Assembly: GCA_002293475.1 (NCBI GenBank)
Contig: DBDG01000020.1
Span: 1 to 64,000, forward strand
Length of the DNA stretch: 64,000 bases
Direction: 5' to 3'
Source: Lachnospiraceae bacterium UBA938
GTDB taxonomy: Bacteria > Bacillota > Clostridia > Lachnospirales > Lachnospiraceae
This document shows, in pieces, positions 17,220 through 28,400 of this stretch. A model generated the notes under the pieces. The model was not told the origin of the DNA, did no database searches, and was given only the letters and a program-made list of their open reading frames with translations. The first letter of the stretch is position 1. Each line of letters starts with the position of its first letter. The position numbers and the translations under genes were made by a program.

Positions 17220-19466
17220 ATGGTTGCATATTTATTTCCTGGTCAAGGTTCGCAGCACAAAGGTATGGGCAGAGAATTATTTGATGAGTTTGAGGAATTT
17301 ACGGTAAAGTCAGATCAGATACTGGGATATTCTATAAAAAAATTATGCCTAGAAGATCCGGACGATCAACTTAATCAGACACAATATACCCAGCCGGCAT
17401 TATACATAGTCAATGCTTTGAATTATTTGAAAAAGCTTAATGAGACTGGTATTGAGCCGGATTTCGTCGCCGGACACAGCTTAGGAGAATATGATGCCCT
17501 CTTTGCGGCAGGTGTTTTTGACTTTGAAACGGGAGTCAAGCTCGTGAAAAGAAGGGGTGAGTTGATGGGAAAGGCTTATGGTGGCGCTATGGCCGCTGTT
17601 ATGGGCTTACGGGAAGAGACCGTCAGAAAAATAATTGTAGAGAATGAGTTGTTGGAATTGGATGTGGCAAATTCGAACACCCCTACCCAGATTGTTATTT
17701 CTGGTCCTCAAGCAATGATAGATTTGGCAAAGCCGATATTTGAGGCGGAGGCACGGTCATACGTGGTTCTTAAAGTGAGTGGTGCATTTCATTCCAGATA
17801 TATGGAGGGCGCAAAACTTGAATTTATGGAATATGCCCGCCGGTTTGAGTATAAAGATATCAAGCTGCCGGTAATTTCAAATGTTTATGCCAGACCCTAC
17901 AAACAGACATATCTGATTGCGACACTGGCGGAGCAGATAACAAATTCGGTTAAATGGACAGAAAGCATAAGATATCTGATGGGAAGAGGCGTAAAAGAAT
18001 TTATCCAGATTGGCCCTGGAAATGTGATCAACGGATTAGTTAAAGCGATAAAAAGAGATGCCGAGCCGTTGCTGTCTTCCGATGCGGCTAAAGTTGATAA
18101 TCGAACCCAATCTTTTTGTGTTATGGCAGAATCGCTTGGGAGTACGGAATTTAAGAAGGATTACGGGATAAAATATGCCTATTTGCTTGGTGCCATGTAC
18201 AAAGGAGTTGCCTCCAAAGAATTGGTTGTTCGCGCTGGAAAGGCAGGTTTGATGGGATTTTTGGGTTCGGGCGGATTAGACTTGGAGTCCATAGAAGAGG
18301 CAATAAAATACATCCAAAAGGAAATGAAGGGCATGGGGGCTTATGGGGTTAATTTCCTTCATAACTTCAACAAGCCACAGGAGGAAGAAAGACTTGCCGA
18401 CATTTTTTTAAGATACGGTGTGAGGAATATTGAAGCTTCGGCATTTATAACGGTGACTCCGGCACTGGTAAGATATAGGTTAAAAGGATTGAGAAGGGAT
18501 TTGTCAGGGAGGATCGTTTCGGACAATAAAATAATTGCCAAGGTATCAAGACCTGAAGTGGCCGAAAACTTTTTAAGTCCGGCACCGGGACGTATTGTTG
18601 ATAAATTATTGGCAGACAATCTGATTAGCCAGCAGGAAGCATTATTAGCCAAAACGTTCCCGATGGCTGATGATTTATGTGTCGAGACTGATTCCGGAGG
18701 TCATACAGACGGTGGAGTGGCATATGTGTTAATGCCGGCAATGTTAAAATTAAGGGACGATATGATGAAGAAATATAAATATGACAAAAAGGTAAGAGTT
18801 GGTGCGGCAGGGGGGATAGGAACTCCTTCAGCGGTAGCGGCCGCTTTTCTTTTAGGGGCGGATTTTGTGATGACTGGATCAGTCAATCAATGTACGGTTG
18901 AAGCCGGCACGAGCAGTGCGGTTAAGGATCTGCTTCAACAGATCAATGTTCAGGATACCGCCTATGCACCGGCGGGAGATATGTTTGAGATAGGTGCAAA
19001 AATCCAGGTACTGAAAAGAGGGTTGTTTTTTCCTATCAGGGCAGCTAGGCTCTTTGATTTATATCAACATCATAATTCCTTAGATGAAATAGATGATAAC
19101 ACCAGAACCCAACTTCAACAAAAGTATTTTAAAAGAAGTTTTGACGATGTATACAAAGAGGTAAAAGCATATTATGGCTCCGAAGAAATTGAAAAAGCAG
19201 AGAAAAACCCAAAGCATAAGATGGCTTTGATATTCAGATGGTATTTTGGGCATTCAACTATGCTTGCATTAAACGGAAGCATGGAAAACAAAGTTGATTA
19301 TCAGGTACATTGCGGACCGGCGTTAGGGGCTTTTAACCAGTTGGTTAAGGGAACAGCTCTTGAAAATTGGACAAACAGACACGTTGATGAAATAGGAATC
19401 ATGCTGATGTCTGAAGCGGCAGAATATTACAATAAACGTATTTTAGAACTGGCCGGAGCCGTATAG
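17220..19466 (+). CDS. Trans-acting acyltransferase / PfaD-type enoyl reductase fusion
   Basis: A 748-residue two-domain enzyme like PksE of bacillaene synthesis. Residues 1-285 form a FabD-type malonyl-CoA:ACP acyltransferase with the active-site S87 in GHSLGEY and the partner H191 in GAFHSRYM. Residues about 315-748 form a PfaD-type, FMN-dependent enoyl reductase of the nitropropane-dioxygenase fold, with the typical ETDSGGHTDGG segment near 487-497. The AT would load malonyl units onto all carrier domains of the two megasynthases, none of which has a working AT of its own. The ER can reduce selected enoyl intermediates in trans. It is the first gene of the operon; AAAGGAAAAGAG lies before the ATG. 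Confidence 0.95.
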   Translation: MVAYLFPGQGSQHKGMGRELFDEFEEFTVKSDQILGYSIKKLCLEDPDDQLNQTQYTQPALYIVNALNYLKKLNETGIEPDFVAGHSLGEYDALFAAGVFDFETGVKLVKRRGELMGKAYGGAMAAVMGLREETVRKIIVENELLELDVANSNTPTQIVISGPQAMIDLAKPIFEAEARSYVVLKVSGAFHSRYMEGAKLEFMEYARRFEYKDIKLPVISNVYARPYKQTYLIATLAEQITNSVKWTESIRYLMGRGVKEFIQIGPGNVINGLVKAIKRDAEPLLSSDAAKVDNRTQSFCVMAESLGSTEFKKDYGIKYAYLLGAMYKGVASKELVVRAGKAGLMGFLGSGGLDLESIEEAIKYIQKEMKGMGAYGVNFLHNFNKPQEEERLADIFLRYGVRNIEASAFITVTPALVRYRLKGLRRDLSGRIVSDNKIIAKVSRPEVAENFLSPAPGRIVDKLLADNLISQQEALLAKTFPMADDLCVETDSGGHTDGGVAYVLMPAMLKLRDDMMKKYKYDKKVRVGAAGGIGTPSAVAAAFLLGADFVMTGSVNQCTVEAGTSSAVKDLLQQINVQDTAYAPAGDMFEIGAKIQVLKRGLFFPIRAARLFDLYQHHNSLDEIDDNTRTQLQQKYFKRSFDDVYKEVKAYYGSEEIEKAEKNPKHKMALIFRWYFGHSTMLALNGSMENKVDYQVHCGPALGAFNQLVKGTALENWTNRHVDEIGIMLMSEAAEYYNKRILELAGAV

Positions 19467-19484
19467 GCAGCGCCTTGCGCTGCC
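19466..19484 (+). repeat. Tight 8-bp hairpin overlapping the AT-ER stop codon
   Basis: GGCAGCGC (19466-19473) and GCGCTGCC (19477-19484) form a perfect, GC-rich stem with a 3-base loop that begins at the last base of the stop codon. No U-tract follows. It may set the relative level of the AT-ER and downstream proteins by blocking 3' decay or causing partial stop. Confidence 0.45.
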
Positions 19485-19518
19485 GGGGCAGGTGTATCAT
19501 TAGAAAGGAAATGAGCAG

Positions 19519-20760
19519 ATGGAAGAAATCAGGGTGGGAATAGAAGCGCTAAATCTATACGGCGGATCGGCTTTCATAGATGTAAAAACATTATTTGAAG
19601 CCAGAGAGCTCAAGCTTGAACGCTTTGACAATCTGATGATGGTGAACAAGGCCGTAGGCATTCCTTGTGAAGACCCTGTCACAAATGGGGTAAACGCTGC
19701 CAAGCCTATCATTGACCGGTTAAGTGAGGAGTCGAAGAGGCAGATAGAAGTAGTTATTACTTCTTCAGAATCAGGTATTGATTTTGGAAAATCCATCAGT
19801 ACATACATTCATGACTATTTGGGGCTGACCAGAAACTGTCGGCTTTTTGAGATAAAGCAAGCGTGCTATGGGGGAACGGCGGCGCTGCAAATGGCTTGCA
19901 GTTATGTTGTCGCCCATCGTGAGTATAATCCTAAGGTGCTTGTAGTCGCGACAGACGTTTCGCGATCGGCAGCAGCGGTTACCTATGCCGAACCTTCACA
20001 AGGAACTGGGGCGGTGGCGTTTTTGGTAGGAACTGCCCCCAATGTTCTGGAGATGGATTTTGGAGCAATGGGAATGTATAGCTATGAAGTAATGGATACT
20101 TGCCGACCTTCTGTTGATGTGGAAACAGGGGATCCCGATTTATCGCTGTTATCTTATCTTGACTGTCTTGAAAATAGTTTTAAGGCCTATGCTGACAGGG
20201 TTGAAGAAGTAGAGTTTGGGAACACTTTTGAGTATTTAGCCTTTCATGCCCCTTTTGCCGGGATGGTTAAAGGGGCTCATAGAAAGATGATGAGAAAACT
20301 ATATCGGCTTGATGCCCGGCAGATAGAGGAGGATTTCCAAAGCAGGGTAATGCCTTCATTGATGTACAGTATGCAGGTAGGTAACTTATATTCGGCGTCT
20401 TTATATATGGCTTTGGCCAGTTTGATTAATAACACCGATGATAAACAAATAAAACGGATCGGACTTTTTTCTTATGGCTCAGGCTGTTCTTCGGAGTTTT
20501 TTAGCGGTTTGGCAGTACCTGGGTCAAAAGAGATTCTTGCGGCTATGAATATTCAGCAAAGGCTAAATCTAAGATATAAATTAAGTATGGAAGAGTATGA
20601 AAAGCTATTGAATTTAAATGGCAAATGGGGATTTGGCGTCAATGATAAAGATTCGGACCTATCGCAATACTCATTTGTTTATGATCATTTTTTCAAGGGA
20701 AAAAAGATACTGTTTTTAAAGGGAATCAAAGATTACCATAGGGAATATGCATGGAGTTAA
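19519..20760 (+). CDS. HMG-CoA-synthase-like beta-branching enzyme (PksG type)
   Basis: A 413-residue hydroxymethylglutaryl synthase homologue that adds an acetyl-derived carbanion to the beta-keto group of an ACP-bound polyketide, the first step of beta-branching. The active-site cysteine is C116 in KQACYGGTAAL. The general acid/base E84 (SSESGIDFG) and H243 (FHAPFAG) are also present. AAAGGAAATGAG precedes the ATG. It stands in an operon with a PksI-like hydratase but without the other usual members of the cassette in this window. A primary-metabolism HMG-CoA synthase is unlikely in this setting. Confidence 0.93.
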   Translation: MEEIRVGIEALNLYGGSAFIDVKTLFEARELKLERFDNLMMVNKAVGIPCEDPVTNGVNAAKPIIDRLSEESKRQIEVVITSSESGIDFGKSISTYIHDYLGLTRNCRLFEIKQACYGGTAALQMACSYVVAHREYNPKVLVVATDVSRSAAAVTYAEPSQGTGAVAFLVGTAPNVLEMDFGAMGMYSYEVMDTCRPSVDVETGDPDLSLLSYLDCLENSFKAYADRVEEVEFGNTFEYLAFHAPFAGMVKGAHRKMMRKLYRLDARQIEEDFQSRVMPSLMYSMQVGNLYSASLYMALASLINNTDDKQIKRIGLFSYGSGCSSEFFSGLAVPGSKEILAAMNIQQRLNLRYKLSMEEYEKLLNLNGKWGFGVNDKDSDLSQYSFVYDHFFKGKKILFLKGIKDYHREYAWS

Positions 20761-20821
20761 GCTTTGTCACATCTGGATGATCACCCAGGAAGGCTTGAAG
20801 CAGAATAGAAAAGAGGCAGCA

Positions 20822-21583
20822 ATGGGCAGTGTAATAAAGTTAGTTCAACAAGGTGAAATAGGGATTGTAATTCTGGAGGACAGAGAATATAAAAATACAT
20901 TTTCCAAAACGTTTGTAAAGGAACTGAAAGAGACTTTTGGTGAGATTTCCAATAATATGAAGCTGAAGGTCGTGTTAGTGCATGGTTATGACAATTATTT
21001 TTGTTGCGGCGGCACAAAGGAGGAATTGGTTGAACTGAGCAAAAGCATAACGAATGGAACAGGCGAGGTCGCGCTTGCAGAGTTGGATTTCTTTGATTTA
21101 TTCATAAGATGTGAATTACCCGTTATAGCGGCTATGCAAGGGCATGCAATGGGAGGAGGTTTATCGCTTGGCTGTTTTGCTGATGTTATCGTGCTGGGCG
21201 AGGAATGTGTCTATAATGCCGTATTTATGAAGTATGGTTTTACCCCTGGGATGGGAGCGACCTATATTATTCCAAGAAAATTAGGAGAAGCACTCGGCAA
21301 CGAAATGCTGTTTACGGCTCAAAATTACTACGGCAGTGACTTAAAGGAAAGAGGTGCGCCGGTTAAAATTGTTAAAAAGCAAGAAGTGATTGAAGTCGCG
21401 TTAAGCATCGCAAGAGAGTTGGCGGAAAGACCGCGGCTGTCTTTAGAGGTTTTGAAGGAGCATTTAAACAGGCAAATAAAAAAGGAACTGAAAGATGTTG
21501 TGGCAAGGGAAAATGCAATGCACAGGATCACGTTTACACAACCGGAAGTACAAAATAAAATTGAAGAATTATTCGGAAATTAA
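20822..21583 (+). CDS. Enoyl-CoA hydratase-like decarboxylase for beta-branching (PksI type)
   Basis: A crotonase-fold enzyme of about 253 residues. The segments GYDNYFCCGGT, LPVIAAMQGHAMGGG and FMKYGFTPGMGATYI closely resemble PksI (ECH2) of bacillaene synthesis, which decarboxylates the glutaconyl intermediate made by the HMGS and its partner hydratase. I chose the ATG at 20822, preceded by AAGAGG, because the protein then begins where PksI does. An earlier in-frame ATG at 20747 overlaps the end of the HMGS gene and adds 25 atypical residues. The matching dehydratase (ECH1, PksH type) is not seen in the window. Confidence 0.88.
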   Translation: MGSVIKLVQQGEIGIVILEDREYKNTFSKTFVKELKETFGEISNNMKLKVVLVHGYDNYFCCGGTKEELVELSKSITNGTGEVALAELDFFDLFIRCELPVIAAMQGHAMGGGLSLGCFADVIVLGEECVYNAVFMKYGFTPGMGATYIIPRKLGEALGNEMLFTAQNYYGSDLKERGAPVKIVKKQEVIEVALSIARELAERPRLSLEVLKEHLNRQIKKELKDVVARENAMHRITFTQPEVQNKIEELFGN

Positions 21584-21604
21584 ACGATTTCCGCAGGAGA
21601 ATTT

Positions 21605-22429
21605 ATGGATTCAATTTATGAAAAGGTAGGAAGAACAGCTTTTGTAATAGCTGAATGGCGGACTGAAGAAAGTGAAAGTGCCGACCCATTGTTCATTGAC
21701 CATCTTGCCAATATTTTTCTGAATAATGAAACACATCAGGTTGCTTTGTCTATCGCAAAGACCTCCCCATCCACAAAATTTCTGGTTAGGTATCGGACAA
21801 GATATTTTGATGATGCCGTTCTGGACAGAATACATCAGGGAACAAAGCAGTTTTTGATTTTGGGTTCCGGACTGGATACCAGACCAATGCGATTTGGAAC
21901 TGATGGTGTTAAGTTTTATGAAGTTGAACAACAGCATGTGCTTGATTTTAAAGCATGGCAGTTAAAAAAATTTGGATACCGACAAAACAGTGTTTTTGTG
22001 CCATGCGATTATACGGATGTGGATTTTATTTTATTGTTAAATGAAAAAGGGTTTGACCCTGAGCGAGAAACATTTGTTTTATGGGAAGGAAATATTTTCT
22101 ATTTAACATATGAGAATATTTGCCATACTCTTGAAAGTCTTAACCTTGGTATTGAAAAATATGAGATTGCTTTTGATTATCTCTCGCAAAAATTAATTAC
22201 AAGTTCTACGGGATTTAAAAAAAGCCAGAGTCTTTTAGATGGGTTCAGCAGCATTGGAGCACCATGGAATACCGGGTTTGATGATATTGCTGAATTAGCT
22301 GGCCAGGTAGGGATGACAGTTAGTGATAATTTCCTTATTGCTGATTATGCTAATAATCTGAATAGAGAATTTCAGGTTGATTTACGTCTGTTTGATGATT
22401 ATTCAATCAGTATTTTAAATAAAACATAA
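21605..22429 (+). CDS. SAM-dependent methyltransferase, PPM/leucine carboxyl methyltransferase-like family
   Basis: A 274-residue class I methyltransferase. RYRTRYFDD (about 62-70), the SAM-binding ILGSGLDTR (85-93) and WEGNIFYLT near 160 form the pattern of the PPM/Tcm-type O-methyltransferase family. In PKS clusters such enzymes cap a hydroxyl or carboxyl of the product. GCAGGAGA lies just before the ATG and it is 21 bases behind the hydratase gene, so it belongs to the operon. Whether it acts on the growing chain or the finished product is not visible. Confidence 0.85.
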   Translation: MDSIYEKVGRTAFVIAEWRTEESESADPLFIDHLANIFLNNETHQVALSIAKTSPSTKFLVRYRTRYFDDAVLDRIHQGTKQFLILGSGLDTRPMRFGTDGVKFYEVEQQHVLDFKAWQLKKFGYRQNSVFVPCDYTDVDFILLLNEKGFDPERETFVLWEGNIFYLTYENICHTLESLNLGIEKYEIAFDYLSQKLITSSTGFKKSQSLLDGFSSIGAPWNTGFDDIAELAGQVGMTVSDNFLIADYANNLNREFQVDLRLFDDYSISILNKT

Positions 22430-22450
22430 ATAGTATTCGAGGTGATAGAT

Positions 22451-25400
22451 ATGAAAGAAGTTATTCTGGTAATGGCAAGAAGAGATGATCTTTTTATTCA
22501 GATGACTGCTGAAAATAAAAGCCGGAGCAGTGAAAAAAAGATATTTGTTATGGTCAAGCCCGGAGAAGTTTACAACCGGCTGGGCGAGTTTGTATATCAG
22601 ATCAATCGGCATGAAAAGGAAGATTATCGGAAACTGCTTTCAGAATTGAATAAGAAGGTTGGCAATGTGAAACATATTATTCATCTATGGAATTATGAAA
22701 GCAGAAATCTTGATTATGTCAGTCATGGTGATGTAAAAAGGTTCCTTGAGTCATTAAAGAGAAATAATAACCTGGGAATGCAGTCTATTGATTTTTTAAC
22801 GGAAGCTATGACCATGCTGCAATATGGGAGCGGGACATGTATTTATTATTTTCATCATGGGACTGGAATCACCTTACAGCCTCAGAATATAATGATTCAA
22901 AACTGGTATTCATGCCTGCCTGAAAAACAGTCGCAGTTTTTGTTCTGTTCTGTCAATCTCCCAGAGCAATTAACGGATATAAACCGGACGGCCAAGTTGA
23001 TTCTAAATGAGCTTTGTTTGAGTAAAGAAAAAAACCCAGAAATTGTCCAATATGATGAAAATGACGGCAGAAACCACTTTCTGCCAGATCACGCAGGCAG
23101 TGATAAGAACGAAGTAATAATGAGATCAAACGGTGTTTATCTTGTGATCAATAATGAAGAAGACACCGGGTGGAATCTGGCGCTACAAATGCTGGAGAAT
23201 TATAAATGCCGGATTATAGTAATTGGAAATAATGAAAACACAGAGAATAAATCGCTGGTAGCCGGGAAGGTAGATAAAGGCGAAGAAAGGCTTTTCTATC
23301 AGCAGATCAACACGGCCAGTTATGAAGCGGTCAGAAAATTCTATGCAAATATTAAAGAGCAATTTCACCGTATAGATGGAATTATTTACTGTCTGAACAA
23401 CAACGATGCGGTATCTTATGAGCACAATATCAGCGGAGTGGTGGTGATTGATGATATAACAGCAGAAATCCCTTTAGACTTTTATTTTATTGCCGGAGGC
23501 ATTGCAAGGCCATTGGGATATGATCATAGGGGAAGTACGACAGATATGCTTCGTTTCAGCAGAGGCTTTACTGTCTTAAGAAACAATCTGGTGCAGCAGG
23601 GAAGAAGGTATGGATTAAGCTGTGATTTTCAGTGGAACAAAAGTGATTTATCATCAAATACTGCCTTAATAGATATATTTTCTCGTTTTATAAAGATTAG
23701 TGATGATAAGGATGGGGTGAAAGAAGTTGGAAATATGAATTGGGAAGACGCAGCAATAAAGAAAAAACTGCTTGATAAAATGGAGCAGGGCATTTCCAGG
23801 CTGATTTCTGAACTACTCAATATTGACGAAACAAAGATTAACCTTGATTTTCCAATAAGTCTGGATTCTTCAAACGGTTTACAATTTGATTCAATTTCAC
23901 TTACGCAGCTGGCAGAAAAAATCCGCACCAAATACGAAGTAGATATGACGCCGATTATATTTTTTAAGTATAAGAGTCTGGGGGCTCTGGTTGATTATCT
24001 TTTTAAAAAACATGGCAGTATATTTGGGGAATATTACAAATGGCAGATTAGTGATGGGGAAAGCGGCATTCCGGCAAAGGCTGGCGCAATCATTCATGAG
24101 CCGGCAGAAGTGGATGAAGCTGTGGCTGATTCGAAAGCCAATCACGACAATGATGAAAGGAAAGATATGACGGATAAAGCTCAATGGGAATGGCTTAGTG
24201 AAAAACAAGCCGCCCCCCGGTCAGCGTATGAGTATGATAATAAAAACGCAATTGCCATTATTGGTGCCAGCGGTATGTTTCCGGGATCGCCTGATCTTGA
24301 ACTTTTATGGTTAAATCTAGAAGAAAAGAAAGACCTCATTTCAGAAATCCCGCCTGAACGATGGAATTGGCGAGAATATTACGGGGACCCTCACAAGGAG
24401 GTCAACAAAACAAATATTAAGTGGGGGGGCTTTATTAACGGTATTGATCTGTTCGATCCGGATTTTTTTGGCATCTCTCATGAAGAAGCCAGAATTATGG
24501 ATCCGCAGCAGAGAATCTTTCTTGAAAATGTCTGGCAGACAATTGAGGATGCAGGGTATAGGATATCTGATTTGTCAGGTACCAAGACAGCGGTTCTTGT
24601 TGGTGCCGGCGCCTCGGAATATTATGAAATGCTGAAGGCTCAAAACCATAAAATTGAAGAACAGAGTTCAACCGGCAAATCAAATTCCATACTTGCCAAC
24701 CGGATTTCTTACCTGTTTAACTTCACCGGTCCCAGCGAATCAATTGATGTTGCATGTGCGAGTTCGATAGCGGCCATTCACAAAGCAGCGGAGTATATCC
24801 GAACCGGCGAGTGTGAACTGGCGGTCGCCGGCGGAGTACATCTCATTTTAACGCCGGATATGCATATAGCTTTTAACAAGGGCGGGGTTTTATCAGAGGA
24901 CGGCAAATGCCGGGTATTTGATAAGGATGCTTCCGGTTATGTCAGAAGTGAAGGTGTCGGGACAGTATTACTCAAACCGCTGCAAAAAGCTGTAGCCGAT
25001 CATGATCATATTTACGCAGTAATCTTAGGCAGTGCCATAAATCATGGAGGCCGATCTAACTCGATGACATCGCCCAGTCCAGATGCTCAGGTGGCAGTAT
25101 TGGTGAAGGCATACCAAAAGGCCGGTATTAGTCCGGTGACGGTAAATTATATTGAGGCTCACGGTACGGCAACAAGCTTAGGAGATTCCATAGAAATGAT
25201 GGCACTAGAAAGTGCATTTGAAACCTTAACAGCGGACACGGATTTCGTGCCTCCCATGCCTTATTGTGGAGTAGGTTCGATAAAAGCAAACCTGGGGCAT
25301 GCGGAAGAAGCTGCTGGCATGGCCGGACTTTTCAAAGTTATTATGGGAATGAAATATGCAAAGATTCCTGCCACTATTCATTTTAAAGAGTTAAACCCTT

Positions 25401-28400
25401 ATATTGATACAGGCTCCAATTCCCTATATATCGTGGATAAAACTATTAACTGGGAGAGGATGCGGGGAAAGAACGGCACCCTGCTGCCCCGCAGGGCGGG
25501 TATCAGCGCTTTTGGATTTGGGGGCGTCAATACTCATCTGATACTTGAAGAGTATAAACCCCAAAAGACAGTTGTAGATCAGGATTTGTTTTTGATAGTG
25601 CTTTCGGCGCAGAATCAGCCGACAATAAGAAAATATGCCGAAAGACTTTTAGAATATTTAACAAGCAGTCGCAGCCAAGACTGTGCGATGGCAGATATGG
25701 CATACACGTTGCAGGCCGGTCGTGAAGAAATGAAAGAACGGCTGGCAATAGTAGTAAAGAGCAAGGATGAATTGATTACAAAATTAAAACGGCACCTTGC
25801 CGGTGCTGAGGTTCCCAATCTATACATGGGTGTAGCAAGACCTAAAACAGCACAAAAATTAAGGGAGGGGAATTTCCTTAATAACGGGGATTTTAATCGG
25901 GTTGCACAACTTTGGGCAGAAGGAGCCATTATAGATTGGAAACTTATTTACGACGGAAAAATACCAAACCGAATTTCTCTGCCGGGCTACCCCTTTGATA
26001 AGAAAAGCTATTGGTTTACTGATGGCAGTTTGTTGACTGAACAGAATGATATGACAGCAGACTACCCTAGAAATAAATGTGTGTTTGAATTAATTGAGGC
26101 GCAAGCGGCAGAAAAACCAGATGTGGCAGCGGCAGTTTATGAAAATACGGTACTGACCTATAGTCAGTTAATCGGTAAAGTCAACAAACTGGCAGCTTAT
26201 CTATACAGTAAGGGAGTGAAAGACGAATCTTACGTAGGTATTTTTCTGGATAGGTCTTTAGATATGCTGGCAGGAATACTCGCTGTTTTAAAGGCGGGCG
26301 GAACATATATCCCTCTTGACCCAGTGTTTCCCAGTGACAGAATACGTTACATAATACAGGATGCCGAGCTAAGTTATATCCTTGCCCAATCTCATAATAT
26401 AAATAAACTGCCCGAATTTTCCGGCCAGTTAATTGTTATTGATAAAGATCAGGAGCAGATAGAAAAAGAGAGCCGTCTTACGATTAATTATATAATGCGG
26501 AAAAATAATTCTCATAAGGCGGAGCAGATTGCCTATGTTATATATACATCCGGTTCAACCGGCAATCCTAAAGGCGTCAGGATCTACCATAAAAGCCTTA
26601 CGAATTTCTTATGTTCCATGGCTTCAGAGCCGGGGCTTGATGAAAATGATTATCTTTTGGCCGTAACAACCTTATGCTTTGATATAGCAGGTCTGGAACT
26701 CTATCTGCCTTTGATACGGGGCGGCTGTGTAGAGATTTTACCGGAGGGGGTTGTCAAAGACGGAATAAAGCTGAAAGAAAAAATAGAGCAAAGCAGTGCT
26801 ACCATTATGCAGGCAACACCTGCCACATGGCAAATGCTATTATCAGCAGGTTGGAGAGGAAAGAAGGGCTTCAAGGTTTTGTGCGGTGGGGAGGCTTTGA
26901 GCCAGGAGCTGGCTGACATGCTGACGGGTTATTGTGAAGAAGTATGGAATTTATACGGTCCGACGGAGACTACAATCTGGTCTACGGTTTCCCGACAGAA
27001 AAGAGGAGAAAAAGTAAGCATTGGGCATCCGATTGCCAACACTCAGGTTTATATACTGGATGAGAATCAAAAACCCGTTCAGGCGGGTATTTCGGGTGAA
27101 TTATGTATCGGCGGCGATGGGGTGGCGAAAGGTTATGTAAATAAACCCGACCTTACAATGGAAAAATTCATTCCCGACCCATTTATAAAAGGGCAACGCA
27201 TATACCGTACAGGCGATCAGGCATATTTTAATGAAAACGGAGAGTTATTTTTTGCTGGTCGTATAGATAATCAGATAAAATTAAGAGGTTACCGTATTGA
27301 ATTAGAAGAAATAGAAAATGTTATCAGCACCATACCGGAAATTGAAAAGGCGGTCGTAGCGGCACGACAGGAAAAATCAGGACAAATGAACCTGACCGTA
27401 TTTTATACTTTAAAACAGGGAATTCCTCAGTTAAAACATCAGGATATTATAAATGTTTTGAAGGAACGGCTGCCGGATTACATGATACCCTCAGCTTATA
27501 TCTTGCTAAAATCCATGCCATTGTCATTAAATCTGAAAATTGACCGGAAAGCCTTATCGCAAATAGATTTGGAAGATATTATACAGCAATATGGGCAGAT
27601 GGAAGAAGGGCAGCTGCGGACGCTGCTTGTAAAAGACCTGCAACAGGCCGCTGCCCGGATTTTGGTTTTGGAACCGGAGGAAGTTGATACAGAAGCAAAA
27701 CTGGGTAACCAGGGGTTTAATTCTATATTATTTACGAACTTTGCCGTCGCCATCAATGAAAAATTCGGAACGGCTATGACAGCCGTGCTTTTTTACAAAT
27801 ATACTACCATCTCGGATGTAGCCGGGTATTTACTTGAATACTCTTCGGATAAAGTTCAGCAGGCATATCACTTCCGATCAAAGGCGGAAAGCGGAATTAG
27901 TAGGATTGACACCGAAGAAACTGAACCGATTGCAATAATTGGAATGTACGGGATGATGCCTCAGTCATCTGATCTGATTTCTTTCTGGAAGCATCTGATT
28001 CAGAACAAGAATTTGGTAACCGAGATTCCGCTTGAAAGATGGGACTATAGAAATTATTATGGCGATCCTCACCGGGAAGAAAACAAAACCAACTCCAAGT
28101 GGGGGGGATTTATACCTGATGTGGATTGCTTTGACGCTGAATTCTTTAGGCTTTCCCCAAGAGAATCCGAATTGATGGATCCGCGCCAAAGATTGCTGAT
28201 TGAGTCAGTATGGAAAACTTTTGCGGATGGGGGATACAAGCCAGAGGACTTTTGGGGTACAAGAACGGGATTGTTTATTGGATCAATCAGTTCCGATTAC
28301 TGGGATGTTATCAAAGATTCAAATATGCCGGCAGATGGCTACACTCTGTCAGGTCTGGCCAATTCCATTCTGCCGAATCGGATTTCATACCTCTTTAACC

